From Streptomyces sp. WAC 01529 (GTDB lineage Bacteria; Actinomycetota; Actinomycetes; Streptomycetales; Streptomycetaceae), in assembly GCF_003945545.1 (NCBI RefSeq), contig NZ_CP029617.1, forward strand, positions 5,627,001 through 5,691,000: a DNA stretch of 64,000 bases, given 5' to 3'. Both the position numbers and the translations under genes were made by a program. This document shows, piece by piece, positions 33,793 through 41,504 of the stretch. Every line of letters starts with the position of its first letter. Within the stretch, counting starts at the first letter, position 1. The notes beneath the pieces are model-generated. The model worked only from the letters and a program-made list of their open reading frames with translations. It was not told the origin of the DNA and did not search any database.

Positions 33793-35153
33793 CGGGCGAC
33801 CTCCCCGAGGGGCTGGCTGCGGGCCGAGTCGCTGACCCGGATCAGCAGCGCCACGATGATCCAGTTGGTGACGACCGACGAACCGCCCTGCGCGAGGAAC
33901 GGCATCGCCATGCCGGTGAGCGGGATGAGACCCATGACGCCCCCGGCGATGACGAAGACCTGGAGCGCGACGATCGAGGCGAGCCCGACCGCGAGGAGGC
34001 GCCCGAAGGGGTCGCGCAGGGCGAGCCCCGCGCGGTAGCCCCGCTCGACGAGAAGGGCGTAGAGCAGGAAGATCGCGCAGAGCCCGGCGAGGCCCAGCTC
34101 CTCGCCCGCGGTCGCCAGGATGAAGTCGGACTTGGCGGCGAAGCCGATGAGGATGGAGTGGCCGAGCCCGAGCCCGGTGCCGAGCATCCCGCCCGCGGCG
34201 AACGCGAAGAGGGACTGGGCGAGTTGGTTGGGGCCGTCGCCCGCGTCGATGGAGGCGAAGGGGTGCAGCCAGTCCTGGACGCGGCTGTGCACGTGCGGTT
34301 CGAGCGAGCCGACCGCGAACGCGCCGAGCGCGGCGAGCAGCAGGCCGACCGCGATCCAGCCCAGGCGGCCCGTGGCGACGTACAGAAGGATCACGAAGAG
34401 GCCGAAGAAGAGCAGCGAGGTCCCGAGGTCGCGCTCCAGGACCAGGACGCCGACGCTCAGCAGCCAGATCGCGACGATGGGCCCGAGGACGCGCCCGGTG
34501 GGCAGCTGGAGGCGCCGCAGCCGCCACAGGGTGCGGCCGGTGTAGGCGAGCGCGTGGCGGTTGGCCGCGAGGTAGCTGGCGAAGAAGACCGCGAGCAGGA
34601 TCTTGGCGAACTCGCCCGGCTGGATGGAGAACCCGCCGATCCTGATCCAGATCCGGGCGCCGTTCACCGCCGGGAAGAAGATCGGCACGATCATCAGGAT
34701 CAGCGCGGTGACGACGGAGAGGTAGGCGTAGCGCTGGAGCACGCGGTGGTCGCGCAGGAAGAGCACGGCGGCGGTGAAGAGCCCGACGCCGACGGTCGAC
34801 CAGATCAGCTGCGCGGGCGCGGCCTCGTCGTTCGGGGTCTCCAGGTCGAGGCGGTAGATGAGGACGAGGCCGAGGCCGTTGAGGAGGACCGCGATCGGCA
34901 GCAGCAGCGGATCGGCGCAGGGGGCGCGGAGGCGGACGGCGAGGTGCGCGAGGAGGGCGAGCACGCCGAGCCCGGCGCCGTAGCCCGCGGCGCCGGGCGG
35001 GACGGTGCCGTTCTTGGCGAGGCCGACATCGCAGTAGCCGTACACGGACAGCAGTACGGCGACGATCAGCAGGGCCAGCTCGGTGCCGCGGCGCCGGGGG
35101 ACACGGACGGCGGGGACCGCGGGGGGTGCGGAGCCCGCTCTTGTTCCGGTCAT
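33789..35153 (-). CDS. SEDS-family peptidoglycan glycosyltransferase (FtsW/RodA/SpoVE)
   Basis: A 454-residue polytopic protein with about ten transmembrane helices. Family marks include the conserved IWIRIGGFSIQPGEFAKI segment (the active-site Asp region is in the preceding and following loops), VLERDLGTSLLFF and GLIPLTGMAMPFLAQGGSS. SEDS proteins polymerise lipid II into glycan strands together with a class B PBP, which here follows with a GTGA overlap. The ATG at 35153 fits. Such PBP/SEDS pairs in streptomycetes are additional to the division ftsW. Confidence 0.93.
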   Translation of the reverse strand: MTGTRAGSAPPAVPAVRVPRRRGTELALLIVAVLLSVYGYCDVGLAKNGTVPPGAAGYGAGLGVLALLAHLAVRLRAPCADPLLLPIAVLLNGLGLVLIYRLDLETPNDEAAPAQLIWSTVGVGLFTAAVLFLRDHRVLQRYAYLSVVTALILMIVPIFFPAVNGARIWIRIGGFSIQPGEFAKILLAVFFASYLAANRHALAYTGRTLWRLRRLQLPTGRVLGPIVAIWLLSVGVLVLERDLGTSLLFFGLFVILLYVATGRLGWIAVGLLLAALGAFAVGSLEPHVHSRVQDWLHPFASIDAGDGPNQLAQSLFAFAAGGMLGTGLGLGHSILIGFAAKSDFILATAGEELGLAGLCAIFLLYALLVERGYRAGLALRDPFGRLLAVGLASIVALQVFVIAGGVMGLIPLTGMAMPFLAQGGSSVVTNWIIVALLIRVSDSARSQPLGEVAR

Positions 35154-35228
35154 GCCGGGAACGTAGCAAGCAACCCGCCCTCAAGTCCGCTTATGTCGTC
35201 TATGTCGGCCGAGCCTCGCGGCGGGGCG

Positions 35229-35582
35229 TCAGCACCAGCGCGGTGCCTTGCCGATGTTGGCGATGTAGTGCGCGGAACCCCAGGCCCAGGTGCCGTCGGT
35301 GAGCAGGTACCAGTGGTTGGTGCGGCCCACGTGGCCGCCCTTCGTCTTGCAGAAGATGGTGACGACCTTGCCGTGGGGGACATGGCGGACCACGCGGCCG
35401 CCCCGGGTCGGGGTCTCCCGGAGCAGCAGCCCGGACTTGGCGGTCACCCGGCCCTTGTAGACGGGCGGGTGCTTGTCGGCGGCGTCCAGGGCGGCGGCGG
35501 GGCCGGTGGCGGTGAGCGCGGCGAGCGCGCTGCCGGCGGCGAGTATGCCGAGCCGGGCGGCGGTGGTCCTCTTCGAGGGCAT
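35229..35582 (-). CDS. Secreted SH3-like domain protein
   Basis: A 117-residue exported protein. A signal peptide (LGILAAGSALAALTATGPAAA, cleaved near residue 31) precedes a bacterial SH3-type domain (GLLLRETPTRGGRVVRHV, GKVVTIFCKT, WYLLTDGTWAWGSAHYI), ending with a Cys that may form a disulphide with the Cys in FCKT. Such domains bind cell-wall peptides. The ATG at 35582 has a GAGGAGG site upstream; the earlier in-frame ATG adds 12 residues. It stands alone. Confidence 0.85.
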   Translation of the reverse strand: MPSKRTTAARLGILAAGSALAALTATGPAAALDAADKHPPVYKGRVTAKSGLLLRETPTRGGRVVRHVPHGKVVTIFCKTKGGHVGRTNHWYLLTDGTWAWGSAHYIANIGKAPRWC

Positions 35583-35676
35583 GGGGCCTCCTCGGGGGAG
35601 TCGGGTCGGGCGGCTCATGACGGATGCTCAAAGGCCGCAATTCACACTTAAAGCGACACGATGGGCGCGCACAAGC

Positions 35677-36981
35677 TCACGTACCGCTTTCGGGCCCCTG
35701 CGGCTCGTCCGCGTCCCCGCACTCCTCGAAGGGCAGCCGCAGCGTCGCCACCGCCCCGCCGTCGGAGGCGTTGGTGAAGGTCAGCCGGGCCCCGAGGACC
35801 GCCGCCTGGCCGAGCGCGATCGTCAGCCCGAGCCCGTGCCCCTTGGTGGTGCCCTCGGTGCGGAAGCGCTGCGGGCCGTGCTCCACCAGGTAGTCGGGGT
35901 AGCCGTCGCCGTGGTCCCGCACGGTGACCACGGGCCCGTCGACGGTCACGAGCACCGGCGCGCGCCCGTGCTTGAGCGCGTTGGCGACGAGGTTGCCGAG
36001 CACCCGCTCCAGGCGCCGCCGGTCGGTCTCCACACAGACGTCGCGTACGACGACCAGCTCCGTCCCCTCACCGGAACCCCGCACCACACGCTCCGCCAGT
36101 GGAGCGAGGTGGTGGGCGTCCAGATCCACCCGCTCGCTCTTCGCGTCGAGCCGGGAGATCTCCAGCAGGTCCTCGGTGAGCGTGCGCAGCGCGGCCACCC
36201 GGTCCCGCACCAGCTCGGTGGGCCGCCCCGGTTCGAGCAGCTCGGCCGCCGCGTGCAGCCCGGTCAGCGGCGTGCGCAGCTCGTGCGCCACGTCGGCGGT
36301 GAACCGCTGCTCGCTCAGCAGCTTGCCCTGGAGCGAGGAGGCCATGGTGTCCAGCGCCCCGGCGACCGCGGCCACCTCGTCCTGGTGCCGGGTGGGGCCC
36401 TTCGTGCGCGGGTCGTTGACGCGCGCGTCGAGGTCGCCCGCGCTGATCTTCCGGGCGACCTGCGCCGTCTGATGCAGCCGCCGGGTCACCCGTGTCACCG
36501 CGAAGGCGCCGACCAGCAAGGTCGCGCCGATCGCGAGGACGGAGGAGCCGAGGATCGCCCGGTCGAGCCCGTCGATGGTGCGGGCGCCCTGGGCGTAGTC
36601 GACCTGGACGGCGATGGCGCGGTGCCCGTCGGCGGGGCCCGCCGCCCACATCGTCGGCCGGGACTCGTGGGCGGCGACCATCGTGCCGCGCTCCCCGCTC
36701 AGCGCGAGCCTGCGCAGCCCGCCGGGCAGGCCGGGCGGGTCCACGCCCGCGCCGGGTCCGAGCCGGTCGCCCGCCTCGTAGCGCTCGGTGACCTCCGTGA
36801 GCCGGTCGAGGGCCCGCTCGCGGGCCTGGCCGACGGTCTGGTTGGTCACCGAGACGTGCACGAGCGCGCCGAGCAGCGCGGCGAGCGCGCAGCACATGAC
36901 GGTGATGAAGACGGCGGCCTTCCAGGTGAGCGTCGCCGTCCAGGCGGGAAGCCGCGGCCCGCGCGGCTGTCGGTGGCTCAT
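35677..36981 (-). CDS. Sensor histidine kinase without adjacent response regulator
   Basis: A 434-residue membrane kinase with transmembrane helices at about 20-43 and 142-165 and a ~100-residue extracellular domain. HAMP (about 165-215) leads to the H-box FTADVAHELRTPLTGLHAA (His233), N-box GNLVANALKHG and G1 VRDHGDGYPD. The layout resembles CseC-type envelope-stress kinases. The ATG overlaps the stop of a lipoprotein gene (ATGA), so lipoprotein and kinase are coupled as in CseA-type systems, but no response regulator lies beside them. Confidence 0.9.
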   Translation of the reverse strand: MSHRQPRGPRLPAWTATLTWKAAVFITVMCCALAALLGALVHVSVTNQTVGQARERALDRLTEVTERYEAGDRLGPGAGVDPPGLPGGLRRLALSGERGTMVAAHESRPTMWAAGPADGHRAIAVQVDYAQGARTIDGLDRAILGSSVLAIGATLLVGAFAVTRVTRRLHQTAQVARKISAGDLDARVNDPRTKGPTRHQDEVAAVAGALDTMASSLQGKLLSEQRFTADVAHELRTPLTGLHAAAELLEPGRPTELVRDRVAALRTLTEDLLEISRLDAKSERVDLDAHHLAPLAERVVRGSGEGTELVVVRDVCVETDRRRLERVLGNLVANALKHGRAPVLVTVDGPVVTVRDHGDGYPDYLVEHGPQRFRTEGTTKGHGLGLTIALGQAAVLGARLTFTNASDGGAVATLRLPFEECGDADEPQGPESGT

Positions 36982-37700
36982 CGGCCGTCGCTCGCGGAAG
37001 GGGCGGGCCGGGGCGTCTTGAGGCGGGGCGCGTTCCCGGAGCGGACGATCTCGTCGCGCTTGGGCAGCATCGTCTTCTGGTGCGAGTCCCACGACCAGAC
37101 CGTGTGGTACTCGTACCCCGGCAGGCTGGAGACCGCGCGGATGATCAGGTCGCGCCCGGCCAGCTCGACGCCGAGCACGGCGTCGCTCATCTCCATGATC
37201 TGCGTCAGCCGCCGCTCCTCCTCGGCGTAGACGCGGATGTCGAGGTTGTCGTCGGGCGTCGAGACGCCGACGATCAGGTCGTCCTTGCGGTCGCCGGTCA
37301 GATCGCGGTAGTACGCCTTGAGGACCGGGCACCGCTTCCGCGCGCCGGAGTCGTCGTCGGCGCAGTCGTCGAGCCGCTCGACGGTCTCCTTGTACGAGGC
37401 GTCCGAGGGGTCGTACGTCCCCGGGTTCTGTTCGAAGTCCGCGCGGACGACGTCGGCCGGGTCCACCTTGCGCAGATCGCCGCCGGGCACCTTGACGCCC
37501 GTGACCCGCACGCTCTCTATGGCGCCGTAGTCCTCGGCGGGCGCGGACGGGGGCGGCAGGTCGGGCCAGAGGTGCGTGGGGCCCTGGGCGGTGGGCGTCG
37601 CACCGGCGCCGCGCAGCCCGCCGGGGTCACCGCAGCCGCCCGCCAGCGCGGCGGCGAGGGCCGCGAAGGCCGCGGTGAGCGCGAGCCGGCTGCGGTTCAC
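36978..37700 (-). CDS. Lipoprotein, candidate kinase partner
   Basis: A 240-residue exported lipoprotein. The signal peptide ends in the lipobox LAGGC (Cys23). The mature part contains a VVRADFEQNPGTYDPSD segment, paired Cys residues (CADDDSGARKRC) and a Ca-binding-like YYRDLTGDRKDDLIVGV repeat. It precedes the histidine kinase with a 4-bp overlap. By analogy with CseA, it may inhibit or tune the kinase from outside; that is inference from position and architecture, not from homology that I can see. Confidence 0.85.
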   Translation of the reverse strand: MNRSRLALTAAFAALAAALAGGCGDPGGLRGAGATPTAQGPTHLWPDLPPPSAPAEDYGAIESVRVTGVKVPGGDLRKVDPADVVRADFEQNPGTYDPSDASYKETVERLDDCADDDSGARKRCPVLKAYYRDLTGDRKDDLIVGVSTPDDNLDIRVYAEEERRLTQIMEMSDAVLGVELAGRDLIIRAVSSLPGYEYHTVWSWDSHQKTMLPKRDEIVRSGNAPRLKTPRPAPSASDGR

Positions 37701-37747
37701 TGCACTCCTGCCTGCCGCGGGGCGCGGCTCGTCGTGGCGCCCGGCGC

Positions 37748-37787
37748 GCTGTCAGGACACCAGGTCGGCTGTCAGGACACCAGGTCG
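37748..37787 (-). repeat. 20-bp perfect tandem duplication of the sortase gene end
   Basis: GCTGTCAGGACACCAGGTCG occurs twice without a gap (37748-37767 and 37768-37787). The second copy covers the last codons and stop of the sortase gene, so the first copy, lying beyond the stop, repeats the same coding ends and stop codon in the flanking DNA. Confidence 0.9.
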
Positions 37788-38494
37788 GCGTAGAGGATGA
37801 TGTTGTCAGACCGGTGGCCGCCGACGATCGGCCCACCGCAGGTCAGCAGGCGCAGCTCCGGTCGACCGGTCGCCCCGTACACCTTATTGGTGGGGAAGTC
37901 CTTCTTGTCCACCTGCTGGATCTCCCGCACCTTGAACGTCGCCGTGCTGCCGTCCGCGCGCGGCACCTCGACGGTGTCGCCGACGCCGACCTTCGCGACG
38001 TTCCTCATCAGCGCGGGGCCGTTCGCGGTGTCGTAGTGCGCGACGATCACGGCGGCGCCCTTCTCGCCCGGGGTGACCCCGCCGGTCCACCAGCCCGGCT
38101 CCTCCGCCTTGTCCACCGGCGGCACCTCCAGCTCCTGGTCGGCGTCCACGCCGAGGTCGAGCATCGAGGTCGCGTCGACGCCCGCCGCCGGGATCCGCAG
38201 GCCGGTGGGCCGGGACTTCTTCAGCGGGGCGTTGGCCTGCTTCGCCTGCGCGGTCGCGGCGTTGTTCACCTTGACGTCCGGGGCCGTATCGCCCTTGCCG
38301 CCCTGGCCGCAGGCGATCAGGCCGATGCCGAGGGCGGCGGTCAGGGCCGCGACGGCCGCGACACGGCCGGTGCGGGGTGGCCGCCGGTCCGGCTCGCCGC
38401 GGGGGCGGGAGGCGGGCCCGGACTCGGGGTGCGTCTGGGTCTGGGTCTGGGTCTGGGGCTCAGGGTGGGGCTCGAAACCGGCGGGGGCGCTCAC
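37772..38494 (-). CDS. Class F sortase
   Basis: A 240-residue membrane-anchored sortase. A cytoplasmic Gln/Thr repeat (QTQTQTQTH) is followed by one membrane helix (about residues 43-62, ending LIACGQ), then the sortase barrel with catalytic His153 (VIVAHYD), Cys219 (RLLTCGG) and Arg228 (GHRSDN). The transpeptidase links sorting-signal proteins to the cell wall. The GTG at 38494 gives the standard topology. The next gene upstream encodes a protein with a candidate sorting signal. Cys62 in LIAC resembles a lipobox, but the long leader makes lipidation unlikely. Confidence 0.9.
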   Translation of the reverse strand: MSAPAGFEPHPEPQTQTQTQTHPESGPASRPRGEPDRRPPRTGRVAAVAALTAALGIGLIACGQGGKGDTAPDVKVNNAATAQAKQANAPLKKSRPTGLRIPAAGVDATSMLDLGVDADQELEVPPVDKAEEPGWWTGGVTPGEKGAAVIVAHYDTANGPALMRNVAKVGVGDTVEVPRADGSTATFKVREIQQVDKKDFPTNKVYGATGRPELRLLTCGGPIVGGHRSDNIILYADLVS

Positions 38495-38533
38495 GGGGGC
38501 TCCTAGGGAGTGGGGGCAGGGGGGCGAGGGGCT

Positions 38534-39058
38534 TCAGGAGTCCGTGCGGCCGCGGCGCAGCATCGCGAAGCCGAGGCCCGCGGCGCCGGCCGCCGCCATC
38601 CCGCCGCCCGCCACGAGGAACGCCGGGTCGCCCGTGCTCGGCACGCCCTCGGCGCCCGCCCTGACGCCGCCCTTGGGGGCGCCCGCGGTCCTGTCGCCGC
38701 CCTTCTTGTCCTTGCCCTTGGTGTCCTCACCCTTCAGGTGCGTGATGCCGATGTGCCCGTTGGACGGGTACAGCTCGTAGCGCACGCCGCCCTCGGTGAC
38801 CGTGGGGTGCGTGGCGGAGAGCGTGGCGATCTGCTCGCCCTTGACCGAGATCGTCGCCACGTACGAGCCGTCGCGGCTGCGCACGTCGGCCTTCGCGCCG
38901 TCGCCGAGGGTGACGTCGTAGATCTGGGCGGCGGTGGGCTTCGGCGCGGGCGCGGGCGCGGCCGCGAGGGCCCCGGCGGCCGGCGCGAGCAGCGCGCCGC
39001 CGACGAGGGCCGAGACGGCGGCGGTACGGAGGACGGTCTGGCGGCGGTGGGTGCTCAC
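38534..39058 (-). CDS. Exported cell-wall protein with LPXTG-like sorting signal
   Basis: A 174-residue secreted protein. A signal peptide (RTAAVSALVGGALLAPAAGALA, cleaved near residue 33) and a small beta domain (IYDVTLGDGAKADVRSRDGSY) lead to a Lys/Gly-rich linker and a C-terminal sorting signal: VPSTG at 139-143, a hydrophobic helix (PAFLVAGGGMAAAGAAGLGF) and a basic tail (RRGR). VPSTG differs from LPXTG at the first position. The class F sortase gene lies immediately downstream on the same strand, so this is the likely substrate. Confidence 0.85.
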   Translation of the reverse strand: MSTHRRQTVLRTAAVSALVGGALLAPAAGALAAAPAPAPKPTAAQIYDVTLGDGAKADVRSRDGSYVATISVKGEQIATLSATHPTVTEGGVRYELYPSNGHIGITHLKGEDTKGKDKKGGDRTAGAPKGGVRAGAEGVPSTGDPAFLVAGGGMAAAGAAGLGFAMLRRGRTDS

Positions 39059-39173
39059 GGGACGTTCCCTACGGTCGGACGGCTGCCGGTCGCTCCGGGC
39101 GCTGGGGTGGACGGCTCCGGTGCGGTCGAGTGGACACCTACGAAGTTAGATGTCCGCTATTGCGGCGATTCGG

Positions 39174-39218
39174 CAGCTATGTAACAGCACGCCATAGCTG
39201 TGCGGGCGGTGCTGTTAC
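39174..39218. promoter_or_regulatory. Interleaved inverted repeats with pseudoknot topology
   Basis: Two perfect inverted repeats interlock: CAGCTATG (39174-39181) with CATAGCTG (39193-39200), and GTAACAGCAC (39181-39190) with GTGCTGTTAC (39209-39218). Each has one arm within the other's loop, so as RNA they allow a pseudoknot or two mutually exclusive hairpins; as DNA they could be two overlapping operators. They lie 116 bp upstream of the sorting-signal protein and 140 bp upstream of the NERD gene. Confidence 0.7.
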
Positions 39219-39357
39219 GGAAGGCGAGGGGCGCGGGGCGTCGGACGCGTTCCGGGCGGGGGCGGCGCGAACTCGTCGCCCTGGCCTGCTCGCGCGGCGG
39301 CCGGGTTCTTGCCCCGGCGGCGTGCGGGCTGGTCCCATGGTCGGGGGGTGATGCGGC

Positions 39358-40167
39358 ATGAGCGGCCTGCGCGTCGTACCGGCCTGGCGGCACGGGCAGG
39401 AGCGGTTGTACGTCTGTCTCCCGGGTGGCGGGAGCGTCGCGTGGTACGACCGTGACTCGTCCCGGGTGAACCTGCTCAGCGAGGACCGCGAGGCGGACGT
39501 CCTGCGCGCCCTCGCGCCCTTCCTCACCGGTGAGGTCACGGTGGGCCCGCCGCCGGTGCCCACCCGCGGCGAGCTGGCCCGCCTCGCCCTGCACCCCGAC
39601 GACGACCTCGCGCCGAACCGCCCCGGCGAGGCCCTGCACATCGCCCTGGAGCGCGACCGGGCGCCCGCGCGCAGGCTGCGCGCCGACCCGCGGCACCGCG
39701 CCCTCGCCGCGGAACAGGCGGTCGGCGACGCGCTGGACGGCCTCGAAGGCGCGGGCTGGCGCGTACTGCACTCCCTGCCGCTGCCCGGCGGGGCCCGCAT
39801 CCACCATCTGCTGATCGGCCCCGGGGGCCTGTTCTGTGTGGGCACCCTCGCCGTGCGCAAGCAGCGGGTCCGCATCGCCGACCCGATGGTGACGGTCGGC
39901 CGGGGCGCACCCGTGCCGCTGCTGCGGACGCTCCGCGCCGACGCGGGCCGCGCCTCGTTCGCTCTGACGGCCGAGGTCCGCCCCGTCCTCGCGCTGGCCG
40001 GGGCGGGGGCTCCGGACCCGGCCGTCGCGGCGCCGCCGCGCGACGTGCGGGTGCTGCGCGAGGCGGACCTGCCGACGCTGGGCCGCCTCGGGGGCGTACT
40101 GAAACCGGCCGATGTGGAGGCCCTGCACGCCCTGGCCAGGGACCGTCACACCTGGCGGCGGGTCTGA
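39358..40167 (+). CDS. NERD-domain protein
   Basis: A 269-residue protein with a NERD (nuclease-related) core, about residues 120-220: AEQAVGDALDGLEGAGWRVLHS, IHHLLIGPGGLFCVGTLAVRK. The N-terminal 115 residues include SVAWYDRDSSRVNLLSE. NERD domains resemble Mrr-like endonucleases; catalytic residues cannot be confirmed by eye, and many members may be inactive. No membrane helices. The ATG at 39358 follows GGGGGGTG; a GTG three codons earlier is an alternative. Confidence 0.8.
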   Translation: MSGLRVVPAWRHGQERLYVCLPGGGSVAWYDRDSSRVNLLSEDREADVLRALAPFLTGEVTVGPPPVPTRGELARLALHPDDDLAPNRPGEALHIALERDRAPARRLRADPRHRALAAEQAVGDALDGLEGAGWRVLHSLPLPGGARIHHLLIGPGGLFCVGTLAVRKQRVRIADPMVTVGRGAPVPLLRTLRADAGRASFALTAEVRPVLALAGAGAPDPAVAAPPRDVRVLREADLPTLGRLGGVLKPADVEALHALARDRHTWRRV

Positions 40168-40224
40168 ACCGCCGCCAGGGTCACTCGAATCACCCTGGCC
40201 GCCGGGGTGTCCCGGATCGCCCGG

Positions 40225-40653
40225 TCAGAGGTTGTCCCCCCAGCCGCCCTGGACCATGGTCTGGAAGGCCCAGGAGCCGCCGCGCCTGATCAGGATGTCG
40301 GCGTACCGCAGCTGCTGCGTCTCGCCGTTCGCCGTCATCACCGAGTCGGTGAAGACGACCGCCATGGCGGGGGAGAGGAAGACGGGCGTGCGCGTGGACT
40401 CGAAGCTGATGTCCTCGCTGCCGTCCCCCATCACATGGGTCATCGTCTGCACGAACTGCTCCCGGCTCCACTGCGCCGACCGCCCGTCGCCCGCGGAGTC
40501 GTCGCTGACGAGATTGAGCGGGAAGACGGCCAGGTCGGCCATGCGCTCCACATCGCGCTTCGCGCTGTGCGCGTCGTACTCGGCGAACCAGGCGTCCAGG
40601 CTCGCGCGGTCCTCGTCGGTCGGGACGTATCCGGTCTCGGGAAGGAAGGTCAC
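40225..40653 (-). CDS. NTF2-like (SnoaL-type) fold protein
   Basis: A 142-residue protein of the nuclear transport factor 2-like fold: an amphipathic helix (ASLDAWFAEYDAHSAKRDVE), then strands TPVFLSPAMAVVFTDSVMT and LRYADILIRRGGSWAFQTM. Such folds are cyclases, isomerases or ligand-binding proteins. The GTG at 40653 with GAGGAGA upstream is preferred over an ATG 11 codons upstream that reads into the operator. It is divergent from the RibD/DHFR-like gene, sharing an intergenic region with twin operators. Confidence 0.8.
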   Translation of the reverse strand: MTFLPETGYVPTDEDRASLDAWFAEYDAHSAKRDVERMADLAVFPLNLVSDDSAGDGRSAQWSREQFVQTMTHVMGDGSEDISFESTRTPVFLSPAMAVVFTDSVMTANGETQQLRYADILIRRGGSWAFQTMVQGGWGDNL

Positions 40654-40678
40654 GCGGTCTCCTCGTTGCAGATGCGGG

Positions 40679-40742
40679 CTAATCAACTTTGACTACGACA
40701 GAGAAGGTATGCCGCCGAGGCGCTCTAGTCAAACTTGATTAG
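40679..40742. promoter_or_regulatory. Twin palindromic operators and a sigma-70-type promoter in a divergent region
   Basis: CTAATCAACTTTGACTA (40679-40695) and TAGTCAAACTTGATTAG (40726-40742) are inverted copies of one 17-bp site (one mismatch), each itself near-palindromic (TCAA-N2-TTGA). A minus-strand promoter, -35 TTGACT (40732-40727) and -10 TACCTT (40709-40704) with a 17-bp spacer, lies between and within them. The MarR-type style of site suggests a repressor; none is encoded adjacent. Confidence 0.75.
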
Positions 40743-40828
40743 GTGTGATGCCGGTCACCCCGGAGCGACCGATGAGTTTGCGGCTCCTGCCCGGTCCAAG
40801 CTCATGACACCCACGAAAGGACACCGCC

Positions 40829-41434
40829 ATGTCGAAGCTCCTCGTCGACTTCATCACCTCTCTCGACGGCTGCGCGTCGGGGGAGGGATGGCCCGGGTTC
40901 TGGGGTCTCGAGGGCCCGGAGTACCTCGCGTGGCTCGGCGAGCAGCCCGAGGCCACCTATCTGATGGGAGCGAACACCTACCGCCTGATGTCGGGCTTCG
41001 CCGCAGGCGAGGTCCCAGCCGGCCAGGACGAGTTCCGGCCCGAAGAGGAAGCGTCCGTCGACGAGCTGACGCGAGCGTCCAAGGTGGTGTTCTCCTCCTC
41101 ACTCGAGGCGCCGCTGACGTGGGCCAACTCCACGCTCGTCCGCGACGACGCCGTCGAGGCGGTCCGCGCCATGAAGTCGAGTGGCACGGGGCTCCTCAGC
41201 ACGATCGGCAGCCTCAGCCTGTGCCGGTCCCTGCTGCGGGCCGGACTCGTCGACCGCTTCCGGGTCGTGATGTTCCCGGTGATCACCGGGGCCACGGGCG
41301 ACGAACGCATCTACGACGGCTATCCGGACGTCGCCCTCGAGATGACCGAGCACCGCACCTTCGACGGCCGCATCCAGATGGTCGAGTACGAGCCCCGCGT
41401 GCTGGAGGGCCCGCCGCTCGGCATCCCCGCGTAA
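40829..41434 (+). CDS. Dihydrofolate reductase / RibD C-terminal family protein
   Basis: A 201-residue RibD-C-domain (DHFR-fold) protein: MSKLLVDFITSLDGCASGEG, then YLMGANTYRLMSGFAAGE and GLLSTIGSLSLCRSLLRAGLVDRF. This fold uses NADPH to reduce a pterin or riboflavin-like substrate; most members near regulators have unknown substrates. The ATG at 40829 is the best start, since upstream sequence is the divergent control region with the twin operators, which may govern both neighbours. Confidence 0.88.
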   Translation: MSKLLVDFITSLDGCASGEGWPGFWGLEGPEYLAWLGEQPEATYLMGANTYRLMSGFAAGEVPAGQDEFRPEEEASVDELTRASKVVFSSSLEAPLTWANSTLVRDDAVEAVRAMKSSGTGLLSTIGSLSLCRSLLRAGLVDRFRVVMFPVITGATGDERIYDGYPDVALEMTEHRTFDGRIQMVEYEPRVLEGPPLGIPA

Positions 41435-41504
41435 CGTCGTCCCGTCCCCCGGTCCGGACGGCCGCCGGTCCGGAGAGCCGCGGGTCCGGCGTGGCGGGAA
41501 ACCC

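Noticed and set aside
32323..35184. A single long frame joining the PBP with upstream sequence as a fusion protein
   Set aside because: The upstream part is a shadow of the FtsW/RodA gene in another frame. A GTG at 33792 overlapping the FtsW stop gives a normal PBP of 489 residues.
41440..41500. Tandem GGTCCGG repeats between the DHFR-like and ligase genes as an attachment site
   Set aside because: Three short copies in a GC-rich intergenic gap; no integrase, tRNA end or other mobile-element signal is present.
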